Source: Halomonas nitroreducens (lineage in GTDB: Bacteria; Pseudomonadota; Gammaproteobacteria; Pseudomonadales; Halomonadaceae). From it: 64,000 bases of DNA. Numbering within the stretch: position 1 is the first letter of the stretch; each line of letters begins with the position of its first letter. The stretch lies in NCBI RefSeq assembly GCF_003966155.1, contig NZ_RXNS01000005.1, positions 186,001-250,000 on the forward strand, read 5' to 3'. This document shows positions 48,044 through 56,522 of the stretch, in pieces. The translations under genes were made by a program, and so were the position numbers. The notes under the pieces are model-generated. The model did no database searches and was not told the DNA's origin. It saw only the letters and a program-made list of their open reading frames with translations.

Positions 48044-49900
48044 ATGCTTTTTCGTACCAGAATCAGGGATGGCATGATCGGTAGGCTCGCGAGTCTGCGA
48101 CGATGGTGGGAACGCGTTGGCAGGCTCCGCAAGGAGGCTGTCGAGTCCCCCTCGTCAGCGGCCGGGGAGCCCGATGTCGCCCTGGTCAGGCGCCAGTACC
48201 TGGAGAGCGAGCAGCGCTTTCGTGCCCTGCTGGAGAGCCTGCCCAAGGTGGCTGTACAGGGCTATGACAGGGACCGGCGGGTCATCTACTGGAACGAGGC
48301 CAGCACGCGACTCTATGGCTACCCGGCAGAGGAGGCCGAAGGACAGTTGCTGGAAGACCTGATCATTCCGCCCCCCATGCGGGAGGCCGTGATTCGGGCC
48401 CACCGTGCCTGGATCCAGGACGGGCAGGAGATTCCGGCGGGGGAGCTTGAGTTGCTGCATCGCGGCGGCGACCTGGTCCCGGTGTTCTCCCACCACGTGA
48501 TGCTTGGGGAGCACACCGACTCGCCCTTGATGTTTTGCGTGGATGTGGATCTCTCGGACCAGAAGCGTGCCCACCGCGACTTAGCCTTCGCGACCCGTTT
48601 CGACAGCCTGACCCAGCTGCCCAATCGCCGGACCTTCGAGATCGAACTGGACTCCCTGCTCGAAGATTGTCGTCGGCGTGGCATCGGCATGGCGTTGATC
48701 TACCTCGATATCGATCGCTTCGTCGAGATCAACGACGCCATGGGGTATGCCCAGGGAGACCAGCTGCTGGTGGAGCTGGCGCATCGGCTGCGCCAGGAGC
48801 AGCGCGCGACGGACCTGATGTCCCGGGTCTCGAGCGACGAGTTCGTGTTGGCATTCCCGGGGATCGAGTTTCACGACGATGTATTGCGATTGGTGCGCAA
48901 GGTGAAGGGAGCGTTTCAGCGCCCCTTCTCCCTTGAAGGTGGTAAGCGCATGGTGACGGCGAGCCTGGGGATCGGCCTGTTTCCCGAAAACGGGGCCACG
49001 GCCCGCGACCTGATCCGAAATGCCGACGTCGCCAAGAACCACGCCAAGCTGGAGGGGCGGAACGGTCTGCAGTTTTTCCACCAGCGGCTGCATGATGAGC
49101 TGGTTCATCAGCTTGACTTGATGGAGCGGCTGGAAAAAGCCCTGGATCGGGGCGAGCTGAGCCTGTGGTTCCAGCCCCAGGTATCGGCCGTCAGCGGCCA
49201 CATCGAGAATTTCGAGGCGCTGTTGCGCTGGATGCCGGCGGAGGGTGCCCCGGTGTCGCCGGCGGAATTCATCCCCCTGGCCGAGCAGTCGGGCCTGATT
49301 CACCGCCTCGGGGACTGGGTGGTCGAGGAGGCCTGTCGTCAGCAGGCGGCGTGGCGCGCCGCAGGCCACCTCGACTCGCGTATCGATATCAACCTCTCGG
49401 GATCCCAGCTCGCCCGGCGAGATACCCTGGAGCGTTTCGAGGCGTGCGTGAAGGCCCATGGCCTGGCGCCGGGCGATATCGGCATCGAGCTGACCGAGAA
49501 CGTGTTGATCGATGCCGACCATCAGATCCTGGACGGGCTGCGGCGACTCTACCATCGAGGCGTGCGGATCGCCATTGATGACTTCGGCACCGGCTACTCC
49601 TCGCTGAGCTATCTCAAGCACTTTCCACTGACGGCGCTCAAGATCGATCGCACCTTCGTGCATGATGCCCCGGGCCAGCCCGAGGACCGCGCCATCATGG
49701 AGGCGGCGGTGTTCATCGGCCACCGACTGGGACTCGAGGTGGTCGCCGAGGGTGTGGAGAACGATGAGCAGCTGACCCTGATCCGCGAGATGCACTGTGA
49801 TCTGGTGCAAGGCTACTACTTCTATCGTCCCATGCCGGCGCCGGATATCGAGCGCCTGCTGTCGGGGCTGGTCACCGGCCATCGGGGGGTGGCCGACTGA
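48044..49900 (+). CDS. PAS-GGDEF-EAL protein, probable c-di-GMP phosphodiesterase
   Basis: 618 residues: a PAS domain (~55-175, including RVIYWNEASTRLYGY), a GGDEF domain (~180-340) whose active-site motif is SSDEF (263-267) instead of GGDEF, and an EAL domain (~350-600) with EALLRW (391-396), the DFGTGYSSLSYLKHF metal/loop motif, and EGVEN. The EAL motifs look intact, so hydrolysis of c-di-GMP is likely; the degenerate GGDEF probably only binds GTP or regulates. No membrane segment. ATG 48074 (MIGRL) has a better AGGGA than ATG 48044 and could be the real start. Confidence 0.92.
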   Translation: MLFRTRIRDGMIGRLASLRRWWERVGRLRKEAVESPSSAAGEPDVALVRRQYLESEQRFRALLESLPKVAVQGYDRDRRVIYWNEASTRLYGYPAEEAEGQLLEDLIIPPPMREAVIRAHRAWIQDGQEIPAGELELLHRGGDLVPVFSHHVMLGEHTDSPLMFCVDVDLSDQKRAHRDLAFATRFDSLTQLPNRRTFEIELDSLLEDCRRRGIGMALIYLDIDRFVEINDAMGYAQGDQLLVELAHRLRQEQRATDLMSRVSSDEFVLAFPGIEFHDDVLRLVRKVKGAFQRPFSLEGGKRMVTASLGIGLFPENGATARDLIRNADVAKNHAKLEGRNGLQFFHQRLHDELVHQLDLMERLEKALDRGELSLWFQPQVSAVSGHIENFEALLRWMPAEGAPVSPAEFIPLAEQSGLIHRLGDWVVEEACRQQAAWRAAGHLDSRIDINLSGSQLARRDTLERFEACVKAHGLAPGDIGIELTENVLIDADHQILDGLRRLYHRGVRIAIDDFGTGYSSLSYLKHFPLTALKIDRTFVHDAPGQPEDRAIMEAAVFIGHRLGLEVVAEGVENDEQLTLIREMHCDLVQGYYFYRPMPAPDIERLLSGLVTGHRGVAD

Positions 49901-49940
49901 GAGTTGTCGCGGGATGGCCGACTGAGAGTTGTCGCGGGAT
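49891..49940 (+). repeat. 25-base tandem duplication at the end of the EAL gene
   Basis: Two identical 25-base copies (GGCCGACTGAGAGTTGTCGC then GGGAT) in direct tandem at 49891-49915 and 49916-49940. The first copy contains the stop codon of the EAL gene; the second lies in the spacer before the MATE gene. The coding sequence is unaffected. Confidence 0.9.
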
Positions 49941-49980
49941 GGCGTAGAATGCCCGGCTCACGTCCCGACCCGGAGCAGAT

Positions 49981-51330
49981 GTGAGTCATCCCTCGTCCCC
50001 CTCGTCGTCGCTGGGCCTGACGTTGTGGCGTCAGACCTGGCCCATGGCCATCGGCGTGCTGGCCCTGCTGGGGTTCCAGCTGGTGGACAGCGCCTTCGTC
50101 GCCCGGCTGGGCACGGCACCGCTGGCGGCCCAGTCCTTCACCTTCCCGCTGTCGTTCTTGATCATCGGTGTCCAGGTGGGCATGGGGATTGCCATCGCTG
50201 CCCTGGTCTCGCGGGCCCTGGGGGCCGGGGAGACGGGTCGCGCCCGGCGCCTGGGAAGCCTGGTGCTGCTGGTCGGCACGGCGGTCATCGCGCTACTGGT
50301 GCTGGCGCTCTACTTCGCCCAGGAGCCGGTCTTTCGCCGGCTGGGAGCCGAGACGGCATCGCTTGCGCTGATTCGCGACTATTGGGCGCCCCAGCTGCTG
50401 GCCGCCTGGTTGGGGGCGGCGCTGTATTTCGGCTACAGCCTCTTTCGCGCCCACGGCAATACCCGACTCCCGGGGTCGCTGATGGTGCTCACGAGTCTCG
50501 TCAACCTGGCCCTGGATCCGCTGCTGATCTTCGGTGTCGGCGCCTGGCCGGGCCTGGGGCTGCCCGGGGCGGCCTGGGCCACGGTGCTGGCCTTCGGTGT
50601 GGGGCTGCTGGTGCTTGGCGTTCGCCTGCGGGGAATGCACTGGTTGGCCGGGGCAGGCTTGCTGGTCGAGGCCCGTCGATCGATCCGCCCCTTTCTGGGC
50701 ATTGCCGGCCCGGCCATGGTGAGCCAGTTGATGCCGCCCCTGGCCGCCATGCTGGCGATCGCGGTAGTGGCCCGGCTGGGCGAGGCCGAGGTGGCGGCCT
50801 GGGGGCTCGCCAGCCGACTGGAGACCCTCTCGCTGATGGTGGTGCTGGCCATGACCATGTCGCTGCCGCCCTGGCTCGGGCGCTGCTATGGTGCCGGCGA
50901 CTGGGGGCAGGTACATCGCCTGATGCGCCTGGCGCTGCGCGTAGTGGTGGCCTGGCAGCTGATGTTGGGGATGGGGCTGGCGCTGGCCTCGCCATGGGTG
51001 GCCGAGGCCCTGTCGGGCAATCCCGAGGTGCGCGACGAGTTGGCGATCCTGATTCGTTTCCTGTTGCCGAGCTATGCCGCCCTGGGCGTGTGCATGCTGG
51101 TGGTCTCGGCAGGCAATGCACTTGGCTGGCCGCTCAGGGCCATGCTGATGTCCGCCGCCCGGCTCTTCGTGTGCTACCTGCCGTGTCTGTGGGCCGGGGC
51201 CTGGATCGCCGGGATGAGCGGGTTGGCGGTCGGCGCCGCCCTCGGCAATCTGCTCGCGGGGCTTGCGGCCTGGCAGCTGCTGCGGCGCATTCTGGCGAGC
51301 CCTCGGCGAAGCCCGGCTGAAAGCAGTTGA
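49981..51330 (+). CDS. MATE family efflux transporter
   Basis: 449 residues, twelve hydrophobic segments. N-terminal half LALLGFQLVDSAFVARLGTAPLAAQS and LIIGVQVGMGIAIAALVSRALG (in part) are typical of DinF/NorM-type MATE exporters that use Na+ or H+ gradients to extrude cationic compounds. Starts at GTG 49981 with GGAG 5 bases upstream. Na+ coupling would fit a halophile but cannot be read from the sequence. Monocistronic. Confidence 0.9.
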   Translation: MSHPSSPSSSLGLTLWRQTWPMAIGVLALLGFQLVDSAFVARLGTAPLAAQSFTFPLSFLIIGVQVGMGIAIAALVSRALGAGETGRARRLGSLVLLVGTAVIALLVLALYFAQEPVFRRLGAETASLALIRDYWAPQLLAAWLGAALYFGYSLFRAHGNTRLPGSLMVLTSLVNLALDPLLIFGVGAWPGLGLPGAAWATVLAFGVGLLVLGVRLRGMHWLAGAGLLVEARRSIRPFLGIAGPAMVSQLMPPLAAMLAIAVVARLGEAEVAAWGLASRLETLSLMVVLAMTMSLPPWLGRCYGAGDWGQVHRLMRLALRVVVAWQLMLGMGLALASPWVAEALSGNPEVRDELAILIRFLLPSYAALGVCMLVVSAGNALGWPLRAMLMSAARLFVCYLPCLWAGAWIAGMSGLAVGAALGNLLAGLAAWQLLRRILASPRRSPAESS

Positions 51331-51528
51331 ATTATCTGCTTGGATGCAAGAAAACCAAAACAAAGACTTTAAACATTGTTTTATTTGGTGATCTTGTAAA
51401 GCTGATAAAATAAAAACAGAGCAATCCTCTGTATCGTCTGCCCTATACTCTGTCCTTTCCTTGGCCCGGACTTCCCCTCCCGGGCCATGCCGTTCCCGCA
51501 GGTGACAACGAGAAGGTGAGGGCAGCGC

Positions 51529-52785
51529 ATGAAGGTACTGATTCTTGGCAGCGGCGTGGTGGGCGTCACCAGCGCCTACTACCTGGCCCGTCGGGGCCAT
51601 GAGGTCACGGTGGTGGACCGGCAGCCGTCGCCGGCCATGGAGACCAGCTATGGCAATGCCGGCCAGGTATCCTTCGGCTTCTCCTCGCCCTGGGCAGCGC
51701 CGGGCATCCCCCAGAAGGCCATGAAGTGGATGTTCCAGGAGCACGCGCCGCTCAAGATTCAGCCCAGGATGGATCCGACCATGGCGCGCTTCATGATGAA
51801 GATGTTCGCCAACTGCAATGCCGAGCACTATGCCGTCAACAAGGAGCGCATGGTACGGATTGCCGAGCATAGCCGGGCCTGCATCGACGCCCTGCGCGCC
51901 GAGACGGGAATCCGTTACGAGGACCGCCAGCGGGGCCTGCTGCAACTGTTCCGCCACGACAGCCAGGTCGAGGCGGTGGCCAAGGACATGAAGGTCCTGG
52001 CCCAGTGCGGCGTGCGCCACGAGCTGCTCGACAGCGAGGCGATCAAGGCCGTGGAGCCGGCGCTGGCCCGGGTGCCCGGCAAGTTCGTCGGCGGACTTCA
52101 CCTGCCAGATGACCAGACCGGTGACTGCCACCTCTTCACCAGCCGCCTGGCCGACTACTGCCGGGAGCAGCTGGGGGTCGAGTTTCGCTTCAATGTCGAT
52201 ATCCAGCGCCTCAAGCGCGGTGGCGCCGGCATCGAGAGCGTGGTCACCAGCGCCGGGGAGCTGACGGCCGATGCCTACGTGGTCTGCCTGGGCAGCTATT
52301 CGCCGTTCCTGGTCAAGGATCTGGACATTCGCCTGCCGATCTACCCGGTCAAGGGCTATAGCCTGACCCTGCCAGTGGTGGACGACGGCGGGGCGCCCCA
52401 GTCCACGGTGATGGACGAGAGCTACAAGGTGGCGATCTCGCGCTTCGACGACCGTATCCGCGTCGGTGGCACCGCCGAGTTGGCCTCCTACGACTTGAGC
52501 CTGCTGGAGAAGCGCCGGGCCACCATCAGCATGGTGGTCCAGGACGTCTTCCCCGAGGGCGGTGACGTGGCCAAGGCGGAGTTCTGGACCGGCCTGCGTC
52601 CCATGACGCCGGACTCCACGCCGATCATCGGGGCCACCAAGCACGGCAACCTCTGGCTCAACACCGGCCATGGCACCCTGGGCTGGACCATGAGCTGCGG
52701 CAGTGGCCAGCTGCTCTCGGACCTGATCGACGGTCAGCAGCCGGCCATCGATCCCCGTGGGCTCGACGTCGCCCGTTACGCCTGA
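51529..52785 (+). CDS. dadA: D-amino acid dehydrogenase, small subunit
   Basis: 418 residues, FAD-dependent DadA. It oxidises D-alanine and other D-amino acids to the keto acid, feeding electrons to the respiratory chain. FAD-binding [20 protein letters not shown] at the N-terminus, [19 protein letters not shown], and the C-terminal [20 protein letters not shown] and [18 protein letters not shown] (in part). No dadX racemase follows. Upstream ~200 bases are AT-rich and likely hold the promoter; a terminator-like hairpin follows. Confidence 0.95.
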   Translation: MKVLILGSGVVGVTSAYYLARRGHEVTVVDRQPSPAMETSYGNAGQVSFGFSSPWAAPGIPQKAMKWMFQEHAPLKIQPRMDPTMARFMMKMFANCNAEHYAVNKERMVRIAEHSRACIDALRAETGIRYEDRQRGLLQLFRHDSQVEAVAKDMKVLAQCGVRHELLDSEAIKAVEPALARVPGKFVGGLHLPDDQTGDCHLFTSRLADYCREQLGVEFRFNVDIQRLKRGGAGIESVVTSAGELTADAYVVCLGSYSPFLVKDLDIRLPIYPVKGYSLTLPVVDDGGAPQSTVMDESYKVAISRFDDRIRVGGTAELASYDLSLLEKRRATISMVVQDVFPEGGDVAKAEFWTGLRPMTPDSTPIIGATKHGNLWLNTGHGTLGWTMSCGSGQLLSDLIDGQQPAIDPRGLDVARYA

Positions 52786-52805
52786 TCGTCGCGACCCGCT
52801 CGTCT

Positions 52806-52839
52806 ACAGCCCGCTCGGCCTGGCCGCGCGGGCTGTTTG
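52806..52839 (+). terminator. Terminator-like hairpin after dadA
   Basis: Stem ACAGCCCGC ... GCGGGCTGT (52806-52814 with 52828-52836) followed by TTTGG; 20 bases after the dadA stop. Confidence 0.65.
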
Positions 52840-53186
52840 GCTTTGGCAACACCGTAACCCTTTGTTCATGCAGGGCTTTGAAATTCCCACGGGCGTGATG
52901 TCGCTGCAAGCCGACGATTACCCGTGGCCAGGGCGGCCGTCATGCCGCGCGAGTCGGTAACCTGGCTGTGCGCAAGTCACTGTTATAAAAGCGCTATCCT
53001 GAAGAGTGGCATGCCTTTCGCTGCATTCAGTGGGTAGCCCTGGCCATTCTTCCCAGGGCGTCGGGCGGCACCGAAGGGGTCCTCCGCCGCCACGGAAGGC
53101 GCTGGGCCAAGGATGGGCCCGGTCGACATGGATCCCATCACTCTTGAAAAGCCGGGTGCGCCCGGCGGTTCAATAATGGAGGTAAC
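52840..53186. other. Intergenic stretch upstream of the repeat protein
   Basis: About 350 bases with no convincing gene. The right end carries an excellent Shine-Dalgarno sequence (GGAGG at 53178-53182) for the next gene. An AT-rich patch near 52980-52990 (CTGTTATAAAAGCGC) could be part of its promoter. Confidence 0.4.
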
Positions 53187-53735
53187 ATGCAGCCGAAGGC
53201 GAAGATGAAGACTCTGGCGTTCAGTATCACCCTCGCGATGGCAGGACTCGGCGGCCATGCCGTCATGGCCGACAGCACCGGGATGCAGGCGCAGGGCGAG
53301 ACCTCCCTTCAGGCAGAGGCGGCCGGGCAGAGCGCCGGGGCCGGCCTCGGCGCCGAGGCCCAGGGCCATGCCGGCACGGGCATGGGCGCCGCCGCTGAAG
53401 GCGAACCCTCCCTGGGCACCGAACAGGCCCACGAGCAGGCCGGTGACACCCTGGAGGCGGCCGGTGAGCGTGCCGCCGGCTCCATGGAGCGGGCCACCGA
53501 CACGGCCGATGACACCTGGGAATCGGCCTCGGGCACCGCCGAGCAGTCCTTCGAATCGGCCAGCGATACCGCCGACGAGACCTGGGAATCGGCCACCGAT
53601 ACCGCCGACGAGACCCTGGAGTCGGCTACCGGCACCGCCGAGCAGTCCCTGGAGGGCGCCACCGAGGCGGCAGGCACGACCGGCACAGAGGGCGGTCTGT
53701 CCGGTTCCGCGGAGGGCGAGGCGAGTCTCAACTGA
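53187..53735 (+). CDS. Secreted acidic 11-mer-repeat protein (LEA-like)
   Basis: 182 residues. A signal peptide (residues ~1-28, MKTLAFSITLAMAGLGG, cleavage near VMADS) suggests export to the periplasm or beyond. The rest is Ala/Glu/Gly/Thr-rich with almost no Lys. Residues 84-160 are seven consecutive 11-residue units of the form T-A-(D/E)-x-(T/S)-(W/F/L)-E-(S/G)-A-(S/T)-(D/G/E), a period typical of group 3 LEA-type amphipathic helices that protect against water loss. I do not recognise a named family. GGAGG 4 bases upstream fixes ATG 53187. Probably monocistronic; a role in osmotic or desiccation tolerance is inference. Confidence 0.72.
   Translation: MQPKAKMKTLAFSITLAMAGLGGHAVMADSTGMQAQGETSLQAEAAGQSAGAGLGAEAQGHAGTGMGAAAEGEPSLGTEQAHEQAGDTLEAAGERAAGSMERATDTADDTWESASGTAEQSFESASDTADETWESATDTADETLESATGTAEQSLEGATEAAGTTGTEGGLSGSAEGEASLN
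53436..53666 (+). repeat. Seven 33-base (11-residue) repeats in the LEA-like gene
   Basis: Seven in-frame units: the first two diverged (QAGDTLEAAGE, RAAGSMERATD), the next five close to consensus (TADDTWESASG, TAEQSFESASD, TADETWESATD, TADETLESATG, TAEQSLEGATE). Confidence 0.9.
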
Positions 53736-53792
53736 TGTGTCGTCCCCTGCCGTGACATCTCCGCGGCGACAGCCGGCACGCCACGAAGAAAA

Positions 53793-53818
53793 ACGCCCGG
53801 GTCGTGAGACCCGGGCGT
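53793..53818. terminator. Bidirectional terminator between the LEA-like gene and tyrB
   Basis: Perfect 11-base stem ACGCCCGGGTC-GTGA-GACCCGGGCGT flanked by GAAGAAAA on the left (a T-tract for minus-strand transcripts) and CTT on the right. It serves the minus-strand phhA-phhB-tyrB operon and probably the plus-strand gene too. Confidence 0.8.
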
Positions 53819-53845
53819 CTTGCATGAGCAGGCGGTGAGGCCGGC

Positions 53846-55033
53846 TCAGTTGACCGCAGCGATGGCCTTGGCCAGGTAGGGCAGATTCTCGTCGGAGAAG
53901 CCGGCCACGTTGGCGCGGCCAGAGCGGACCATGTAGATACCGTAATCGTCACGCAGCCGGTCGACCTGTTCCGGTGTCAGGCCGGTATAGGAGAACATGC
54001 CGCGCTGCTCGGCGACGCAGGCATACTTCTGATCGAGGCCGTAGGGCTTGAGGGCCTCGACGAACTTGCGCCGCAGCCCGTTGATGCGATCACGCATCTC
54101 GGTGAGCTCCTCGCGCCAGAGGGCGGCGAGCTCGGCGGAGTGCATGATCTCGGAGACGATGGAACCGCCATGGGCAGGCGGGTTGGAGTAGTTTTCCCGT
54201 GCCACGATGGCGATCTGGGAGCGCACGTTCTCCATCTGCTCGGCATTCTTCGCCACCATGATCAGACAACCCGTCCGCTCGCAGTAGATGCCGAAGTTCT
54301 TGGAGCAGGAACTGGTGACGATCATCTCGTCGAGGTTCTCGGCGAGCAGGCGCACGCCGTAGGCATCCTCGTCGAGGCCCTCGCCGAAGCCCTGATAGGC
54401 GAAGTCGACCAGCGGCAGCAGGCCGCGCTCCTTGACCACCTCCAGCACCTGTTGCCACTGCGCCTGCGACAGGTCGAAGCCGGTCGGGTTGTGGCAGCAG
54501 GCGTGCAGCAACACCACATCCCCTTCGGGAATCTGCTTCAGGGCCGACAGCATGCCGTCGAAGTCAAGGCGGTTCTCGGCATCCACATAGGGATACTTGT
54601 GCAGGGTGAGACCCGCCGCCGGGAAGATGCCCAGGTGGTTTGGCCAGGTCGGATTGCTGACCCAGATGTCCTTGCCGGGCAGCTGGGTGGCGATGAAGTC
54701 CGCCGCCAGGCGCAGGGCGCCGGTGCCGCCCGGGGACTGGGTGGCACTGGCACGACCGGCCTCGAGTACCGGCGAGCCTTCGCCGAGAACCAGCGGCAGG
54801 ATCACTTCGCCGTAGGCCGGGTCGCCGTGAGAGCCGATGTAGGTCTTGGTGGTCTCGTTCTTGAGCAGCAGGGCTTCGGCTTCCTTGACCGCGCGCATTA
54901 CCGGGGTGTTGCCCTGGGCGTCACGGTAGACGCCGACGCCGAGATCGACCTTCTGCGGATTGGTGTCCTTCTTGAAGGCCTCGATGAGCCCGAGGATGGC
55001 ATCCCCGGGAACCCGCTCAATTTGCTCGAACAT
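53846..55033 (-). CDS. tyrB: Aromatic amino acid aminotransferase
   Basis: 395 residues, class I aminotransferase of the AspC/TyrB group. It transaminates tyrosine/phenylalanine (and aspartate) with 2-oxoglutarate. Visible: VDLGVGVYRDAQGNTPV, the TQSPGGTGALR block, VLLHACCHNPTG, the PLP lysine in SSCSKNFGIYCERTG, and NPPAHGGSIV. Its position after phhA and phhB points to an aromatic role (PhhC-type) over AspC. It directly abuts phhB (TAA then ATG). Confidence 0.93.
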   Translation of the reverse strand: MFEQIERVPGDAILGLIEAFKKDTNPQKVDLGVGVYRDAQGNTPVMRAVKEAEALLLKNETTKTYIGSHGDPAYGEVILPLVLGEGSPVLEAGRASATQSPGGTGALRLAADFIATQLPGKDIWVSNPTWPNHLGIFPAAGLTLHKYPYVDAENRLDFDGMLSALKQIPEGDVVLLHACCHNPTGFDLSQAQWQQVLEVVKERGLLPLVDFAYQGFGEGLDEDAYGVRLLAENLDEMIVTSSCSKNFGIYCERTGCLIMVAKNAEQMENVRSQIAIVARENYSNPPAHGGSIVSEIMHSAELAALWREELTEMRDRINGLRRKFVEALKPYGLDQKYACVAEQRGMFSYTGLTPEQVDRLRDDYGIYMVRSGRANVAGFSDENLPYLAKAIAAVN

Positions 55034-55372
55034 TTACTTCGCTACCTCGTCGGTTCTGGCGGCTAGGATGAAATCGTTCTTGTGCAGGCCCTTCATGTCG
55101 TGGGACCACCAGGTCACGGTGACCTTGCCCCATTCAGTCAGCAGGGCGGGATGGTGACCCGCTTCCTCGGCGATCTCGCCGACGCGATTGGTGAACTCGA
55201 GGGCCTGACGGAAGTTGCGGAACTTGAAGCTCCGCTCCAACTGCATGATGCCATCGCGCTCGACGATCTGCCACTCGGGGATGTCGCGACGGTACTGCTC
55301 GATCTCGCTGTCGGTGACGTGGGGGGCGTCCCAGCTGCAGGCTTCGCATTGCTGTTCGGAAAGCTCGCTCAT
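55034..55372 (-). CDS. phhB: Pterin-4a-carbinolamine dehydratase
   Basis: 112 residues. It dehydrates 4a-hydroxytetrahydrobiopterin formed by phenylalanine hydroxylase, recycling the pterin. The active-site signature is [13 protein letters not shown] followed by VTVTWWSHD, containing the three conserved histidines. Lies 42 bases after phhA and immediately before tyrB, the classic phh operon. Confidence 0.96.
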   Translation of the reverse strand: MSELSEQQCEACSWDAPHVTDSEIEQYRRDIPEWQIVERDGIMQLERSFKFRNFRQALEFTNRVGEIAEEAGHHPALLTEWGKVTVTWWSHDMKGLHKNDFILAARTDEVAK

Positions 55373-55414
55373 GATGACTCCTGGTTGTGGTGGGGCGTCG
55401 GAGGGTGAAGGGGG

Positions 55415-56236
55415 TCAGGCGCTGGCGGCTTCGGCCGGCTTGGGCTTGGGCGGGAAACGCGGCTCGAACAGGCCGAGCTCCATCGCCTCCTGGACCATGC
55501 CCATGATGTCGCGGTTGGCCAGGTCGTGCAGCGTCTCCAGGTCGTCCAATACATAGTAGAGAGGCTGGAGAATGTCGATGCGGTAGGGAGTGCGCAGCGC
55601 ATCGATGGGGTCGAAGGGCGCATGCACCGGCACATCGGACAGCGCGTGCAGGGTCTCCTTGGGTGAGGAGATGATGCCGCCGCCATAGATGCGCCGCCCT
55701 GCCGGCGTGTCCACCAGGCCGAATTCCACGGTCATCCAGTAAAGCCGGGCCAGGTAGACACGCTCCTTGGGCGTGGCGTCGAGGCCCAGACGGCCATAGG
55801 TGGCGGTGAACTCGGCGAAGGCCGGATTGGTCAGCATCGGGCAGTGACCGAAGATCTCGTGGAAGATATCCGGCTCCTGCAGATAGTCCAGCTCCTCCGG
55901 CGTGCGGATGAAGGTGGCTACCGGGAAGCGGCGATTGGCCAGCAGCTCGAAGAAGGTATCGAAGGGGATCAGCGCCGGCACCTGGGCGGTCTCCCAGCCG
56001 GTGGCCTCGCGCAGTACCGCGTCCACCTCGGCGAGCTGGGGAATGCGCTCCATCGGCAGCGCCAGGCGCTCCATACCGTCCAGATACTCCTGGCAAACGC
56101 GGCCCGGCAGCAGTTCGACCTGGCGCTCCATCAGGGTCTTCCAGGTGGCATTCTCCTGATCGGTCCAGGCGATATGCCCCTGGGCATCGGGCATCTTGGC
56201 CTGGTAGGCGGTCTTCTTGCCTGTCTGAGCCTTCAT
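55415..56236 (-). CDS. phhA: Phenylalanine-4-hydroxylase
   Basis: 273 residues, bacterial length. Non-haem iron enzyme that hydroxylates phenylalanine to tyrosine with tetrahydropterin and O2. Iron ligands are the two His of DIFHEIFGHCPML and a Glu further on (FAEFTATYGRLGL). ATG 56236 (MKAQTGKK) is chosen; the frame is open ~190 bases further upstream but those residues are not PhhA-like and run into the regulatory region. First gene of phhA-phhB-tyrB. Confidence 0.96.
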   Translation of the reverse strand: MKAQTGKKTAYQAKMPDAQGHIAWTDQENATWKTLMERQVELLPGRVCQEYLDGMERLALPMERIPQLAEVDAVLREATGWETAQVPALIPFDTFFELLANRRFPVATFIRTPEELDYLQEPDIFHEIFGHCPMLTNPAFAEFTATYGRLGLDATPKERVYLARLYWMTVEFGLVDTPAGRRIYGGGIISSPKETLHALSDVPVHAPFDPIDALRTPYRIDILQPLYYVLDDLETLHDLANRDIMGMVQEAMELGLFEPRFPPKPKPAEAASA

Positions 56237-56439
56237 GGTGTCTCCCGTGGCGGTTGGGGTTGTGATGGCCTTAGAGGGATAGCCGTAGTCTAGGCACGTC
56301 CGCGAGCAGAGAGGGCGCCGGGGAGGGAGGAGCGGCCTCCCGAGCAGGCGGACTTTCGTAACGAAACCTTGACGCCTGTTGCGCTCGGCGCTCGGAGAGC
56401 GCGTCGGGTCACCGCTATCGGGCATTGTCGCGCGTCTTG

Positions 56440-56457
56440 TGTCACGTTATCTTGACA
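56440..56457. promoter_or_regulatory. TyrR/PhhR-type operator
   Basis: TGTCACGTTATCTTGACA, an 18-base inverted repeat (TGTCA-N8-TGACA) with the TGT-N12-ACA outline of TyrR boxes (TGTAAA-N6-TTTACA). It lies between divergent phhA and the regulator gene, 66 bases before the regulator's start codon. A second small palindrome, TTTCGTAACGAAA at 56354-56366, lies closer to phhA. Confidence 0.6.
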
Positions 56458-56522
56458 GCAGAGTCACGCCTGGCTGACGACCTTTTGCTCGCGTCGGTCC
56501 CTTTGTCCCCTTTGAGTGCCCT

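Noticed and set aside
53309-53779. Minus-strand frame with Ser/Val/Ala repeats opposite the LEA-like gene
   Set aside because: It mirrors the repeats of the plus-strand gene, which has signal peptide and strong Shine-Dalgarno sequence.
56237-56522. Sigma54 promoter for phhA
   Set aside because: No GG-N10-GC pair with acceptable flanks was found on the minus strand, and the regulator has a changed GAFTGA loop.
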